Below, piece by piece: positions 16,598 to 24,996 of a stretch of DNA of 64,000 nucleotides. The stretch spans positions 62,001-126,000 of the forward strand of contig NZ_AXVR01000007.1 of assembly GCF_000484695.1 (NCBI RefSeq). The letters run 5' to 3'. Source of the DNA: Salinispora cortesiana. GTDB lineage: Bacteria; Actinomycetota; Actinomycetes; Mycobacteriales; Micromonosporaceae. The translations under genes and the position numbers were made by a program. The notes under the pieces were generated by a model that saw only the letters and a program-made list of their open reading frames with translations, was not told the DNA's origin and searched no databases. Within the stretch, counting starts at the first letter, position 1, and each line of letters begins with the position of its first letter.

Positions 16598-18058
16598 CTA
16601 GGCGTGTCCGGTGGTCAGCCCGAGGACTTCGGCGGCTGCTCGGCCATTGGCGTGGCTGGCGCCGTACGTGGTGACGAAGGCGCGCACTCCCGGCGGCCGC
16701 CACGACCCGGGCCAGCCCATCTCGACCACCACCACCGGGTGCTGTGCGGCGAGCGCCGTGACCAGGCCGGTGGCGCCGGGCAGCAGGTGTAGCCGCCGGC
16801 CGACCAGGACGATCGTCCGCTCGCCGGCGATCCGCCGCAAGGTCACCGGGTCCGTGTCGGTGGCGACGACCCGTAGCTGCTCGGCGTCGGTGAGGTGCGG
16901 GCCGAGTCCCCACGGCACCCGTGCCTCGGCGACTGTCGAGGTGGCGTGCAGCTGCACCACCAGGGGGCGGCCGAGCCCGGTCAGCGTGCCCTCCACCCGG
17001 ACCGCCCGGCGGGCGGCGGCGTACCCGAGCTGGGTGGGCAGGGCGTCGGTGGCGCCCGTGCTCCGGGGCCAGGCGGCGAGTTCGGCGGTACGGCCGGCTG
17101 CCTCCTCGACCCGTGCCCGCTCCAGCCGGCCGTCGGCGAGCGCTGCCCCGATCTCGTTGGCGACCTGCTCGACCAGGCCAGCATCGACCCGCGCGCCGAT
17201 GCAGAGCAGGTCCGCCCCGGCGGCAAGCGCCGCGACGGCGGCCGGGCCCACCCCGCCCGCGGCCGACGCCGCGCCCTTCATCTCGAGGGCGTCGGTGACG
17301 ACGGCCCCGGTGAAGCCGTACTCGTGGCGCAGCAGTTCAACCAGGGCTGCCCGGCTGAAGGTGGCCGGTCCCTCCCCGGTCAGCGTCGGGATCCGAATGT
17401 GCGCCGTCATCACCGCCCGGGTGTCGGCGGCGACCACCGCCGCGAACGGCGGTAGGTCCCGCTGGCGGAGGAGCGTCAGGGGGGCATTGATCGTGGGTAG
17501 TTCGTGGTGCGAGTCGGCGAGCGTGGCACCGTGGCCGGGGAAGTGCTTGGCGCAGGCGGCCACCCCGCCGTGCTGCAGGCCGGCCACCGCGGCGGCAGCA
17601 TGTGCGGCCACCCGGTCCGGGTCGCGACCGAAGGAGCGGGTGCCGATCACCGGGTTCTCGTCGGTGCTGTTGACGTCAACGGCCGGGGCCAGGTTGACGG
17701 TGATGCCGAGGGCGGCCAACTCCGCTCCGATGGCCTCGTGGACACGTCGGGTCAGCGCCACGTCGCCGATCGCGCCGAGTGCGGCGTTGCCGGGGTACGG
17801 GCTTCCGGTCGCGTGCGCGAGGCGGGTGATGTCTCCGCCCTCCTCGTCGATCGCAATCAGTACGTCGGACCGGGCGGCACGGAGGGTGGCGGTGCTCGCC
17901 GCCACCTGTTCGGGGCTGTGCACGTTGGTGCCGAAGAGCGTGTGTCCGGCGAGGCCCGCACCAACCAGGTCGACCGCCCACTGTGGTGGGACCGGGCCCG
18001 GGTAGGCGGCGAGCAGGGTGCCCAACGCGAGGCGGCGAATCCCTGGGTCCGGCCCCAT
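16598..18058 (-). CDS. GH3 beta-N-acetylhexosaminidase, NagZ-like
   Basis: A 486-residue glycoside hydrolase family 3 enzyme of the NagZ branch, which removes beta-GlcNAc from peptidoglycan fragments or other amino-sugar glycosides. Motifs: DEEGGDITRL, SFGRDP, KHFPGHGATLADSHHE (K171-H172 and the His/Asp acid-base loop typical of NagZ), and VTDALEMKG with nucleophile D256. A second alpha/beta domain occupies the C-terminal ~140 residues. No signal peptide is found, so it acts in the cytoplasm. The frame continues upstream, but the ATG at 18058 fits the family start and leaves a normal divergent promoter region shared with a ROK regulator. It may also use GlcNAc-containing products of the GH85 locus; that is inference. 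Confidence 0.92.
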   Translation of the reverse strand: MGPDPGIRRLALGTLLAAYPGPVPPQWAVDLVGAGLAGHTLFGTNVHSPEQVAASTATLRAARSDVLIAIDEEGGDITRLAHATGSPYPGNAALGAIGDVALTRRVHEAIGAELAALGITVNLAPAVDVNSTDENPVIGTRSFGRDPDRVAAHAAAAVAGLQHGGVAACAKHFPGHGATLADSHHELPTINAPLTLLRQRDLPPFAAVVAADTRAVMTAHIRIPTLTGEGPATFSRAALVELLRHEYGFTGAVVTDALEMKGAASAAGGVGPAAVAALAAGADLLCIGARVDAGLVEQVANEIGAALADGRLERARVEEAAGRTAELAAWPRSTGATDALPTQLGYAAARRAVRVEGTLTGLGRPLVVQLHATSTVAEARVPWGLGPHLTDAEQLRVVATDTDPVTLRRIAGERTIVLVGRRLHLLPGATGLVTALAAQHPVVVVEMGWPGSWRPPGVRAFVTTYGASHANGRAAAEVLGLTTGHA

Positions 18059-18103
18059 GTGTTCCCCTGTCTCCTGTCGATACGGTCGATTACCCGCTCC
18101 GTC

Positions 18104-18127
18104 GGTGACCGTTACGCTACGGTTACC
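18104..18127. promoter_or_regulatory. Inverted repeat between GH3 and ROK genes, candidate operator
   Basis: GGTGACCG (18104-18111) and CGGTTACC (18120-18127) form an inverted repeat with seven of eight pairs and an 8-bp spacer. It lies in the 117-bp gap between the divergent GH3 and ROK genes, where a ROK repressor would be expected to bind. Confidence 0.45.
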
Positions 18128-18175
18128 TCTTTCGTCGTTGCGTGTGGCTGGTTTTATGAAATCTCGAGGACTGGC

Positions 18176-19351
18176 ATGACTATGACCCGGCTCCCCGGCA
18201 CCCCCCGCCTGTTGCGGGCACTCAATGACCGCGCGGCGCTGGAGCTGCTGCTGGAGCAGGGCCCGCTGACCCGAGCGCGGCTGGGCGAGCTGACCGGTCT
18301 GTCCAAGGTGACCGCGTCCCAGCTGGTCGAGCGGCTCGAGGAGCGGGGCCTGGTCACCCGGGTCGGTGAGCAGGCGGGTGGCCGGGGCCCGAACGCCCAG
18401 CTGTACGCGGTCCGGCCGGGCAGCGCCCACGTGGTGGGGGTGGATTTCGGGGCCGAACGGGTGGTCGCGGCCTGCGCGGACATCACCGGGGCGGTGGTCG
18501 GCCGCTCCGAGCAGCCAACCGGCGATACCGACGACCCGGTCGACGTGGTGCACAACGCCGTCGTTACGGCCGCGAGCAGCGCCGAGGCACCGCTGTCAAC
18601 CGTACGCCGGGTCGTCCTGGGCGCCCCCGGTCTCGTCGACCCGACCAGTGGCGACATCACCTTCGCGTTCAACCTGCCGCGGTGGCACGCTGGCCTGCTC
18701 GGCGCGCTTCGGGACGACCTGCGCACCCCCGTGGTCTTCGAGAACGACGTCAACCTGGTGGCGATGGCCGAGGCGCGGTCGGGAGCGGCGCAGGGCGTAG
18801 CTGACTTCGTCCTGGCCTGGGTGGACGCCGGGATCGGGCTGGCCATCGTGATCGGCGGGCGGCTGCACCACGGCAGCACCGGCGCCGCCGGAGAGATCGG
18901 CTGGCTGCCGGTGCCCGGGGTGCCGATCCCGCATGCCGCTGCCCTTCGTACGAAGCCCGCGTTCCAGCAGCTCGTCGGCGGGGAAGCGGTTCGCGGGCTC
19001 GCCCAGGAGCATGGGTATCCCGCCGACACGGCGGCCGGTGGGGTCGCCGCGGCGGTGGCCGACGGCGCGGCGGGTGCCCCGATGCTGGACGAGCTGGCCC
19101 GTCGGCTCGCGCTCGGCGTGACGAGTACCTGTGTGGTGTTGGATCCACCGCTGGTGGTCCTGGCCGGTGCGGTCGGCCGGGCCGGCGGGGCGGCGTTGGC
19201 CGAAAGAGTGCAGCGAGAGGTGGCGGCGATCGCTCTGGTTCGGCCGCGGGTGGTGCCGACCGGGCTGACCGAGGAGCCGATACTGCGCGGCGCGCTGCAC
19301 ACCGCCCTGGAGGCGGTCCGGGACGAGGTGTTCGGCTCCACGACGAGCTGA
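18176..19351 (+). CDS. ROK-family transcriptional regulator
   Basis: A 391-residue NagC/Mlc-type protein: an N-terminal winged helix-turn-helix (LLEQGPLTRARLGELTGLSK, about residues 23-42) followed by a sugar-kinase-like ROK domain (VVGVDFGAERVVAACADITG, FENDVNLVAMAEAR, DAGIGLAIVIGG, GEIGW). The zinc-binding CxCGxxGC motif of most ROK proteins is missing after GEIGWLPVPG, so the metal site has been lost or replaced. GAGGA precedes the ATG at 18176; a second ATG lies at 18182. It is divergent from a GH3 hexosaminidase gene with an inverted repeat between them, so it probably controls that gene in response to an amino sugar. Confidence 0.9.
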   Translation: MTMTRLPGTPRLLRALNDRAALELLLEQGPLTRARLGELTGLSKVTASQLVERLEERGLVTRVGEQAGGRGPNAQLYAVRPGSAHVVGVDFGAERVVAACADITGAVVGRSEQPTGDTDDPVDVVHNAVVTAASSAEAPLSTVRRVVLGAPGLVDPTSGDITFAFNLPRWHAGLLGALRDDLRTPVVFENDVNLVAMAEARSGAAQGVADFVLAWVDAGIGLAIVIGGRLHHGSTGAAGEIGWLPVPGVPIPHAAALRTKPAFQQLVGGEAVRGLAQEHGYPADTAAGGVAAAVADGAAGAPMLDELARRLALGVTSTCVVLDPPLVVLAGAVGRAGGAALAERVQREVAAIALVRPRVVPTGLTEEPILRGALHTALEAVRDEVFGSTTS

Positions 19352-19470
19352 CCGGCGGGGACGGTGTGGTGGTGCGGCTGGCCGACGCTCCACCGGTCGG
19401 ACAGCGCTTCGCTTCGGTAGCTCCTTCGGGGGCCCGGGTGTAGCTCACCGGTGCGTGGTTGGATGGAGTT

Positions 19471-20313
19471 GTGACTGGTGCCCTGATCTCCGGCCCCTCC
19501 GGTGCCGCCCCCGCCCCCGCCTCCGTGGACGCGGATCTGGTGGTCAGCCTCGACGGCGTGACCGTGCGCCGCGCTGGTGCGGCCCTGCTGCACGACGTTG
19601 ACTGGCAGGTCGAGCTGGACGAGCGCTGGGTTGTGCTGGGCCCCAACGGTGCCGGTAAGACCACGCTGCTCAACCTGGCCGGTGGTCGACTGCACCCGAC
19701 CGCCGGGCTCGCCCACGTCTTGGGCGAGCAGCTCGGTCGTACCGACCTGACCGAGTTGCGGACGCGGATCGGGCTCTCGACCGCAGCCCTCGCCGAGCGG
19801 ATCCCCACCGAGGAGCGGGTCGTGGACGTGGTGGTGACCGCGTCCTGGTCCGTGGTGGGCCGCTTTCGGGAGAAGTACGACAGCGGCGACGAGACCCGAG
19901 CCCGAGCCCTGCTCGGCCAGCTCGGCGTCGGAGACCTCGCCGACCGCCGGTACGGCACCCTCTCCGAGGGCGAGCGTAAGCGAGTACAGATCGCCCGAGC
20001 GTTGATGACCGACCCGGAGCTGTTGCTGCTCGACGAGCCCGCCGCGGGGCTTGACCTGGGGGGCCGCGAAGAGCTGGTGGCCCGGCTCGCGGAGCTGGCT
20101 TCGGACCCGGATGCCCCGGCCCTGGTGTTGGTCACCCACCACGTGGAGGAGATCCCGCCCGGCTTCACCCACGCGTTGCTGCTGCGCGACGGGGACGTGG
20201 TGGCGCAGGGCCTGCTGACCGATGTCGTCACCGGGGACAATCTCAGCAAAGCGTTCGGGCTGTCCCTGGTGGTCGAGCGGCACGGCGACCGCTACACCGC
20301 CCGCGCCGGTTGA
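19471..20313 (+). CDS. Lone ABC transporter ATP-binding protein
   Basis: An ATPase of about 280 residues with Walker A GPNGAGKTT (from residue 57), the signature LSEGERKRVQIARAL, Walker B LLLLDEPAAGLD and the switch His in LVTHHVEEIP. It resembles the COG1119/YlmA-type stand-alone ATPases annotated as iron or molybdenum related. No permease or binding protein is next to it, so substrate and even a transport role are uncertain. I prefer the GTG at 19471; the frame is open to a TTG at 19459. Ribokinase follows 77 bp downstream. Confidence 0.9.
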   Translation: MTGALISGPSGAAPAPASVDADLVVSLDGVTVRRAGAALLHDVDWQVELDERWVVLGPNGAGKTTLLNLAGGRLHPTAGLAHVLGEQLGRTDLTELRTRIGLSTAALAERIPTEERVVDVVVTASWSVVGRFREKYDSGDETRARALLGQLGVGDLADRRYGTLSEGERKRVQIARALMTDPELLLLDEPAAGLDLGGREELVARLAELASDPDAPALVLVTHHVEEIPPGFTHALLLRDGDVVAQGLLTDVVTGDNLSKAFGLSLVVERHGDRYTARAG

Positions 20314-20390
20314 GGCACGGCGTGGCCCGTGTCTGGCCGTGACCGGGTAGGGATTCCGCAGCCCCCAACCCGCACAACCGGAGGTGCTCA

Positions 20391-21287
20391 ATGTCACGGA
20401 CCCGGGTGGTCGTCCTGGGTAGCGCCAACATGGACCTTGTGGCGACCGCCGCGGCGCTGCCGCGACCGGGGGAGACGCTGCTCGGCGCGGACTTCGTCAT
20501 GGTGCCGGGGGGCAAGGGTGCCAACCAGGCCATCGCGGCAGCGCGAGCCGGCGCGGCCTGCACGTTCCTCGGCGCCATCGGCTCCGACGCCTTCGGCGTC
20601 ACCCTGCGCGCCCGCGTCACCGCGGCCGGAGTGGACACCAGCCAGCTGCGGGTCGCGTACGGCGCCTCCGGGGTCGCCCTGGTGATGGTCAACGCCGAGG
20701 GGGAGAACGCCATCGTGGTCAGCCCCGGCGCAAACGCCACGATGACCGAGCTGACCGAGTCGGAGCTGACCGCCATCCGTGAAGCGGATGTGCTGGTCGC
20801 CCAGTTGGAGATCCCGGTAGAGACCGTTACCGAGGCGGCGGTGGCGGCGCGTGCCGCCGGCACCCGCGTGGTGCTCAACGCTGCGCCGGCCCGGACCGTG
20901 CCGCCGGAGCTCTTCGCCGCCACCGACGTGCTGGTGGTCAACGAGAGCGAGGCACAGACCCTCACCGGCCACGGTCGGGACAAGCCAGCGGCGCTGTTGG
21001 AGCTGACCCCCCGGGCGGTGCTCACCCTCGGCGTCGCCGGCGCCTGGTATAGCGACCGGGACGGCGGCTGCGTGCGCGTCCCGGCGGTGCCGGTCGAGAC
21101 GGTTGACTCGACCGCGGCCGGGGACGCGTTCTCGGCCGCGCTCGCGGTCGGCTGGGGGGAGGGGCGCGACCTGGTGGACGCGGCGCGGTGGGCGACGGGT
21201 GCCGGCGCGGCGTGTGTCCGGCGGCTCGGCGCATCGGTGGCGTTGCCCCGCCGGGACGAGATCGACGAGTTGTACCGGCCGGGCTGA
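20391..21287 (+). CDS. rbsK: Ribokinase
   Basis: A 298-residue PfkB-family sugar kinase, expected to phosphorylate D-ribose to ribose 5-phosphate. It has the N-terminal substrate motif GSANMDLV, the GGKGANQAIAAARAG motif (PfkB signature 1) and the C-terminal anion-hole motif DSTAAGDAFSAALAVG with the catalytic Asp. Length matches E. coli RbsK. GGAGGT stands 7 bases before the ATG. There are no ribose transport genes next to it; it could also act on another pentose. Confidence 0.9.
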   Translation: MSRTRVVVLGSANMDLVATAAALPRPGETLLGADFVMVPGGKGANQAIAAARAGAACTFLGAIGSDAFGVTLRARVTAAGVDTSQLRVAYGASGVALVMVNAEGENAIVVSPGANATMTELTESELTAIREADVLVAQLEIPVETVTEAAVAARAAGTRVVLNAAPARTVPPELFAATDVLVVNESEAQTLTGHGRDKPAALLELTPRAVLTLGVAGAWYSDRDGGCVRVPAVPVETVDSTAAGDAFSAALAVGWGEGRDLVDAARWATGAGAACVRRLGASVALPRRDEIDELYRPG

Positions 21288-21302
21288 CTCTTCAGCACCG
21301 CG

Positions 21303-21327
21303 CGCCACGGCGGGGGTGGCCGTGGCG
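21303..21327. terminator. Hairpin between convergent rbsK and DUF6232 genes
   Basis: CGCCACGGC (21303-21311) and GCCGTGGCG (21319-21327) form a perfect 9-bp stem with a 7-nt loop in the 68-bp convergent gap, so it can serve both genes. Confidence 0.65.
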
Positions 21328-21355
21328 GCCCGGGCGGGATGTCCTGGCCGCCCGG

Positions 21356-21838
21356 TCACCGGTCGTAGGTCTGCTGTTCGACGGCGCGCTGCACGGCGCG
21401 GTAGATCTGGCCGAACCGGAGCGCGTCCGGCGTGCGCAGGAGCAGCAGCTCGCGGCCCTGCGCCTGCACCCACAGCTCGTGTACGCGGTTTCCCCGCTCG
21501 TAGGAGCGGTCCAGCCAGCCGAGCGGGATCTCCAGGAAGGGCACCACGGCCAGCGCGAGTAGCAGACACCCGGCGAGGGTGAGCAGCACCGGCAGCCAAC
21601 CTCGCTCCGGTGCTGACCAGACCAGCGAGAGCGCGCAGACCACTGCCGCCAGGGGCGGCAGTGACAACAGCAGTACCAGGCCAGTGCGGCTGAGCAACCG
21701 CCCGCGGACGGCGAGGGTGGTGCGCCCCTTCGTGTGCCAGACGTACCTGATCTCGGCGACCGGCACCCGGAGCCCGCCCGACCGGATCGCCTCGGAGGTC
21801 ACCTGCACCGCGTCGTCCCGGTAATAGAGGGTCATCAT
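21356..21838 (-). CDS. DUF6232-type membrane protein, copy 1
   Basis: A 160-residue protein with two adjacent membrane segments (LVLLLSLPPLAAVVCALSLV and LLTLAGCLLLALAVVPF). It begins with the family pattern YYRDDAVQVTSEAI..GGLRVPVAEIRYVWH, a small beta domain on the cytoplasmic side, and ends in ALRFGQIYRAVQRAVEQQ. It matches what I know of DUF6232; the function is unknown. A paralogue lies immediately upstream on the same strand (21915-22430), so the two are probably cotranscribed and may form a hetero-oligomer. No clear Shine-Dalgarno precedes the tandem ATG-ATG. Confidence 0.8.
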   Translation of the reverse strand: MMTLYYRDDAVQVTSEAIRSGGLRVPVAEIRYVWHTKGRTTLAVRGRLLSRTGLVLLLSLPPLAAVVCALSLVWSAPERGWLPVLLTLAGCLLLALAVVPFLEIPLGWLDRSYERGNRVHELWVQAQGRELLLLRTPDALRFGQIYRAVQRAVEQQTYDR

Positions 21839-21914
21839 TAACTTTAACCGGGGTCGGTCGGTGCGGGTCGGCCCGATCGGGTCGGGTGCCGACCCCTACT
21901 TTGGTGCCGGGCCG

Positions 21915-22430
21915 CTACGGGCTGGTGGCGCGGGAGCGGTCCGATCTCGCCGCCGGGTGCGGTGGTTGGGGAGCCGGCTGACTGGCTTCGATGGCGCGCT
22001 GCAGGGCTCGGTAGATCTGTCCGAACCGCACCGCGTCCGCGGTCGCCAGCAGCAGCATTGGCCGGCCCTGCCAGCGGAGCCAGATCTCCAGCCGGCGGCT
22101 GCCCCGGGCGTACGAGCGGACCAGGTGTTCGAAGAGGAAGTCGGCGACCGGCCCGACCGCGAGCCCGACCAGCACCGAGGCGCCGATGATGGCGAGGGTG
22201 ATGGTGGGGGAGCGGCCGAGCCAGAGCGCGAGCGCGATGCCCGCCGCAGCGGCGACCAGCGGGCCGGCCAGGGCCGCGCCGATCGCGCCGCGGCCTGCCA
22301 GCACTCGCCAGGAGCGGCTGCCGCGGTGGTGCCACAGGGCGCTGATTTCGGCCAGCGGGAAGGTCTGGTCCACCACCTGGACAGCTGTGGAGGTGACCTG
22401 AATCGATTTATCGTGGTAATACGTGACCAT
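21915..22430 (-). CDS. DUF6232-type membrane protein, copy 2
   Basis: A 171-residue paralogue of the next gene downstream: TYYHDKSIQVTSTAVQVVDQ, FPLAEISALWHHRGSR, two or more hydrophobic segments (AALAGPLVAAAAGIALALWL; TLAIIGASVLVGLAVGP) and the shared C-terminal block AVRFGQIYRALQRAIEAS. The tail is longer and Pro/Arg-rich. The copies share the YY, VTS, ADAVRFGQIYRA-type blocks but differ widely elsewhere, so the duplication is old. It is divergent from an enoyl-CoA hydratase gene. Function unknown. Confidence 0.8.
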   Translation of the reverse strand: MVTYYHDKSIQVTSTAVQVVDQTFPLAEISALWHHRGSRSWRVLAGRGAIGAALAGPLVAAAAGIALALWLGRSPTITLAIIGASVLVGLAVGPVADFLFEHLVRSYARGSRRLEIWLRWQGRPMLLLATADAVRFGQIYRALQRAIEASQPAPQPPHPAARSDRSRATSP

Positions 22431-22464
22431 CTCGGAACTCCCGGTGCCGGGGCTGGCGCCAGAC

Positions 22465-22488
22465 TACGGCCCCAGTGGCCGGGCCGTA
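22465..22488. promoter_or_regulatory. 8-bp inverted repeat in divergent region
   Basis: TACGGCCC (22465-22472) and GGGCCGTA (22481-22488) are exact complements with an 8-bp spacer, between the DUF6232 gene (minus) and the enoyl-CoA hydratase gene (plus). It is a candidate operator or leader hairpin; no regulator is next to it. Confidence 0.35.
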
Positions 22489-22527
22489 AGGTTGGCACGC
22501 GACTTCGACGAGGAAGTGAGGGACAGC

Positions 22528-23301
22528 GTGGGCGAGTTCGTGCGGCTGGAGATCAAGGACGGGATCGGCACCATCCGGTTGGAGCGGCCGCCGATGAATG
22601 CGCTGAACACCCAGGTGCAGGAGGAACTGCGCGCCGCGGCGAGCGAGGCGGAGGGTGACCCGGCCGTCCGCGCGGTCATCGTGTACGGCGGGGACCGGGT
22701 CTTCGCCGCTGGGGCGGACATCAAGGAGATGGCGGACATGTCCTACGTGGACATGTCGGAGCGGGCCGTCGCGCTCTCCAGCGCGCTGGGGGCGATCGCC
22801 CGGATCCCCAAGCCGGTGGTCGCCGCGATCACCGGGTACGCCCTCGGCGGCGGCTGCGAGCTGGCCCTCGCCTGCGACTGGCGGGTGGTCGCCGAGGACG
22901 CCAAGCTCGGTCAGCCGGAGATCAAGCTCGGGGTCATTCCCGGCGCCGGTGGCACCCAGCGGCTGGCCCGCCTGGTCGGCCCGGCCCGCGCCAAGGATCT
23001 GATCATGTCGGGTCGGATGGTGGATGCCCCGGAGGCGCTCCGGATCGGGTTGGCCGACCGGGTGGTTCCCGCCGCCGAGGTCTACCCCGCTGCGGTGGCC
23101 CTGGTGCAGCCGTACCTGACCGGGCCGGTGCAGGCCCTGCGCGCGGCGAAGCTGGCGGTCGACGGTGGCCTGGAGATGGATCTGACCTCCGGCCTGGCCT
23201 GGGAGAGCCAGCTCTTCGCGGCGCTGTTCGCCACCGACGACCGGCGGGAGGGCATGGCGGCCTTCGTGGAGAAGCGCAAGCCGGACTTCACCGGACGTTG
23301 A
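22528..23301 (+). CDS. Enoyl-CoA hydratase
   Basis: A 257-residue crotonase-family enzyme that hydrates trans-2-enoyl-CoA in fatty-acid beta-oxidation or related pathways. The oxyanion-hole strand is FAAGADIKEMADMS, followed by ALGGGCELALACD with E111 and LGQPEIKLGVIPGAGGTQRL with E131, 20 residues apart as in active hydratases. The C-terminal helical trimerisation part ends AFVEKRKPDFTGR. I chose the GTG at 22528 with GAGGGA just upstream; the frame stays open to 22423 but the extra residues do not fit the family. An IlvG-like enzyme gene follows on the same strand 72 bp downstream. Confidence 0.93.
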   Translation: MGEFVRLEIKDGIGTIRLERPPMNALNTQVQEELRAAASEAEGDPAVRAVIVYGGDRVFAAGADIKEMADMSYVDMSERAVALSSALGAIARIPKPVVAAITGYALGGGCELALACDWRVVAEDAKLGQPEIKLGVIPGAGGTQRLARLVGPARAKDLIMSGRMVDAPEALRIGLADRVVPAAEVYPAAVALVQPYLTGPVQALRAAKLAVDGGLEMDLTSGLAWESQLFAALFATDDRREGMAAFVEKRKPDFTGR

Positions 23302-23373
23302 TCCGAGGCGTTCCCATTCCGGCTACCCCTGGGTAGCGTATGCCCAGATCTTCCGCGGGCAGGGGAGCTGGTC

Positions 23374-24996
23374 ATGTCGGAGCGGATCGAGGGGCACGGC
23401 GGGGCGCTCGCGCTGGCGGCGCTGCGGGCACACGGGGTCCGGGAGATGTTCACCCTCTCCGGTGGGCATGTCTTCCCGCTCTACGCCGCCGCGCACCAGC
23501 TCGGGTTTCCGATCTATGATGTCCGGCACGAGCAGTCGGCGGTCTTCGCGGCCGAGGCGGTCGCGAAGCTGCAGCGCCGCCCCGGCCTCGCCGTGCTGAC
23601 CGCCGGACCGGGCGTCACCAACGGCATTTCCGGCCTGACCAGTTCCTTCTTCAACGGGTCACCAATCCTGGTGCTCGGTGGACGAGCACCACAGTTTCGG
23701 TGGGGGGCGGGCAGTCTCCAGGAGCTGGATCACCTGCCGTTGGTCACCCCGGTGACCAAGCACGCCGAGACGGTGTTGCGCCCCGAGGACATCCCCCGGG
23801 CGGTGGGTGCCGCGTTGACCACGGCGCTCACCCCGCATCGTGGCCCGGTTTTTGTGGACCTCCCCCTGGAGGTGGCCTTCTCGGTGGCCGACGCCGACCT
23901 GCCCGCCGTCGCCCCGATCGCCCCGATCGAGGCGGACCCGGCGGAGGTGGCGAAGGCCGCCGACCTGATCGCCCAGGGGCAGCGCCCGGTGCTCATCGCC
24001 GGCTCCGACGTCTACGCCGGCGATGCCGTTGCCGCCCTGCGCGCGGTGGCCGAGGCCCTCGCGGTGCCGGTCTTCACCAATGGCATGGGCCGGGGCGTGC
24101 TGCCGCCGGAGCACCCGCTCGCGTTCGTCAAGTCCCGCCGGACGGCGTTGCGGAAGGCCGACGTGGTGGTGGTCGTCGGCACACCGCTGGACTTCCGGCT
24201 CAACTTCGGCGAATTCGGCGCCGCGGCGGTGGTGCACGTTGTGGACGCGCCGAGTCAGCGTGCCGAGCACCGCCAGCTGGCCGCCGCGCCCGCTGGCGAC
24301 CTCCGACTGATCCTGTCCGCCTTCGCCGACCACCCCGGCACCCGCGCCGACCACACAGAGTGGGTCGCCGAGTTGCGGGCCGCCGAGGACGCCGCCCGCA
24401 CCCGTGACGCCGTGGAGATGGCCGCGGAGACCGACCCGATCCGGCCCGCCCGGGTCTACGGCGAGCTGCGCCGGGTACTGGCCCGGGACGCGATCACCAT
24501 TGGCGACGGTGGCGACTTTGTCTCGTACGCGGGCCGGTACCTGGAGCCCGCCCAGCCCGGCACCTGGCTCGATCCCGGTCCGTATGGCTGCCTCGGCACC
24601 GGGATGGGCTACGCCATGGGTGCTCGGGTGACCCACCCCGACCGGCAGATCTGCGTCCTGATGGGGGACGGTGCGGCCGGCTTCTCCCTGCTGGACGTGG
24701 AGTCGTTGGTCCGGCAGCGGTTGCCGGTGGTGATCGTCGTGGGCAACAACGGCATCTGGGGGCTGGAAAAGCATCCGATGCGGGCACTCTACGGCTACGA
24801 CGTGGCCGCCGACCTTCAGCCGGAGCTGCGTTACGACCAGGTGGTCCAGGCGTTGGGCGGCGCGGGCGAGACCGTGACGAAGGCAGCCGACCTGGGGGCG
24901 GCGCTGCGGCGGGCCTTCGAGGCCGGGGTGCCGTATCTGGTCAACGTGGTGACTGACCCGGCTGACGCGTACCCCCGGTCGTCGAATCTCGCCTGA
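23374..24996 (+). CDS. IlvG-like thiamine diphosphate enzyme (acetolactate synthase family)
   Basis: A 540-residue ThDP-dependent enzyme. It has the catalytic Glu region (DVRHEQSAVFAAEAVAKLQ), TAGPGVTNGISGL, the central domain, and the ThDP/Mg motif GDGAAGFSLLDVESL...VGNN. It resembles the mycobacterial protein called IlvG rather than the IlvB subunit, sharing GNNGIWGLEKHPM and the SNLA C-terminus. Whether such proteins make acetolactate is unproven; a 2-hydroxyacyl-CoA lyase or other lyase role is possible, and the adjacent enoyl-CoA hydratase would fit fatty-acid-related metabolism. A second, canonical ilvBN pair lies at 56387-58844, arguing against a main role in valine synthesis. GGGGAG lies 6 bases before the ATG. 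Confidence 0.85.
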   Translation: MSERIEGHGGALALAALRAHGVREMFTLSGGHVFPLYAAAHQLGFPIYDVRHEQSAVFAAEAVAKLQRRPGLAVLTAGPGVTNGISGLTSSFFNGSPILVLGGRAPQFRWGAGSLQELDHLPLVTPVTKHAETVLRPEDIPRAVGAALTTALTPHRGPVFVDLPLEVAFSVADADLPAVAPIAPIEADPAEVAKAADLIAQGQRPVLIAGSDVYAGDAVAALRAVAEALAVPVFTNGMGRGVLPPEHPLAFVKSRRTALRKADVVVVVGTPLDFRLNFGEFGAAAVVHVVDAPSQRAEHRQLAAAPAGDLRLILSAFADHPGTRADHTEWVAELRAAEDAARTRDAVEMAAETDPIRPARVYGELRRVLARDAITIGDGGDFVSYAGRYLEPAQPGTWLDPGPYGCLGTGMGYAMGARVTHPDRQICVLMGDGAAGFSLLDVESLVRQRLPVVIVVGNNGIWGLEKHPMRALYGYDVAADLQPELRYDQVVQALGGAGETVTKAADLGAALRRAFEAGVPYLVNVVTDPADAYPRSSNLA

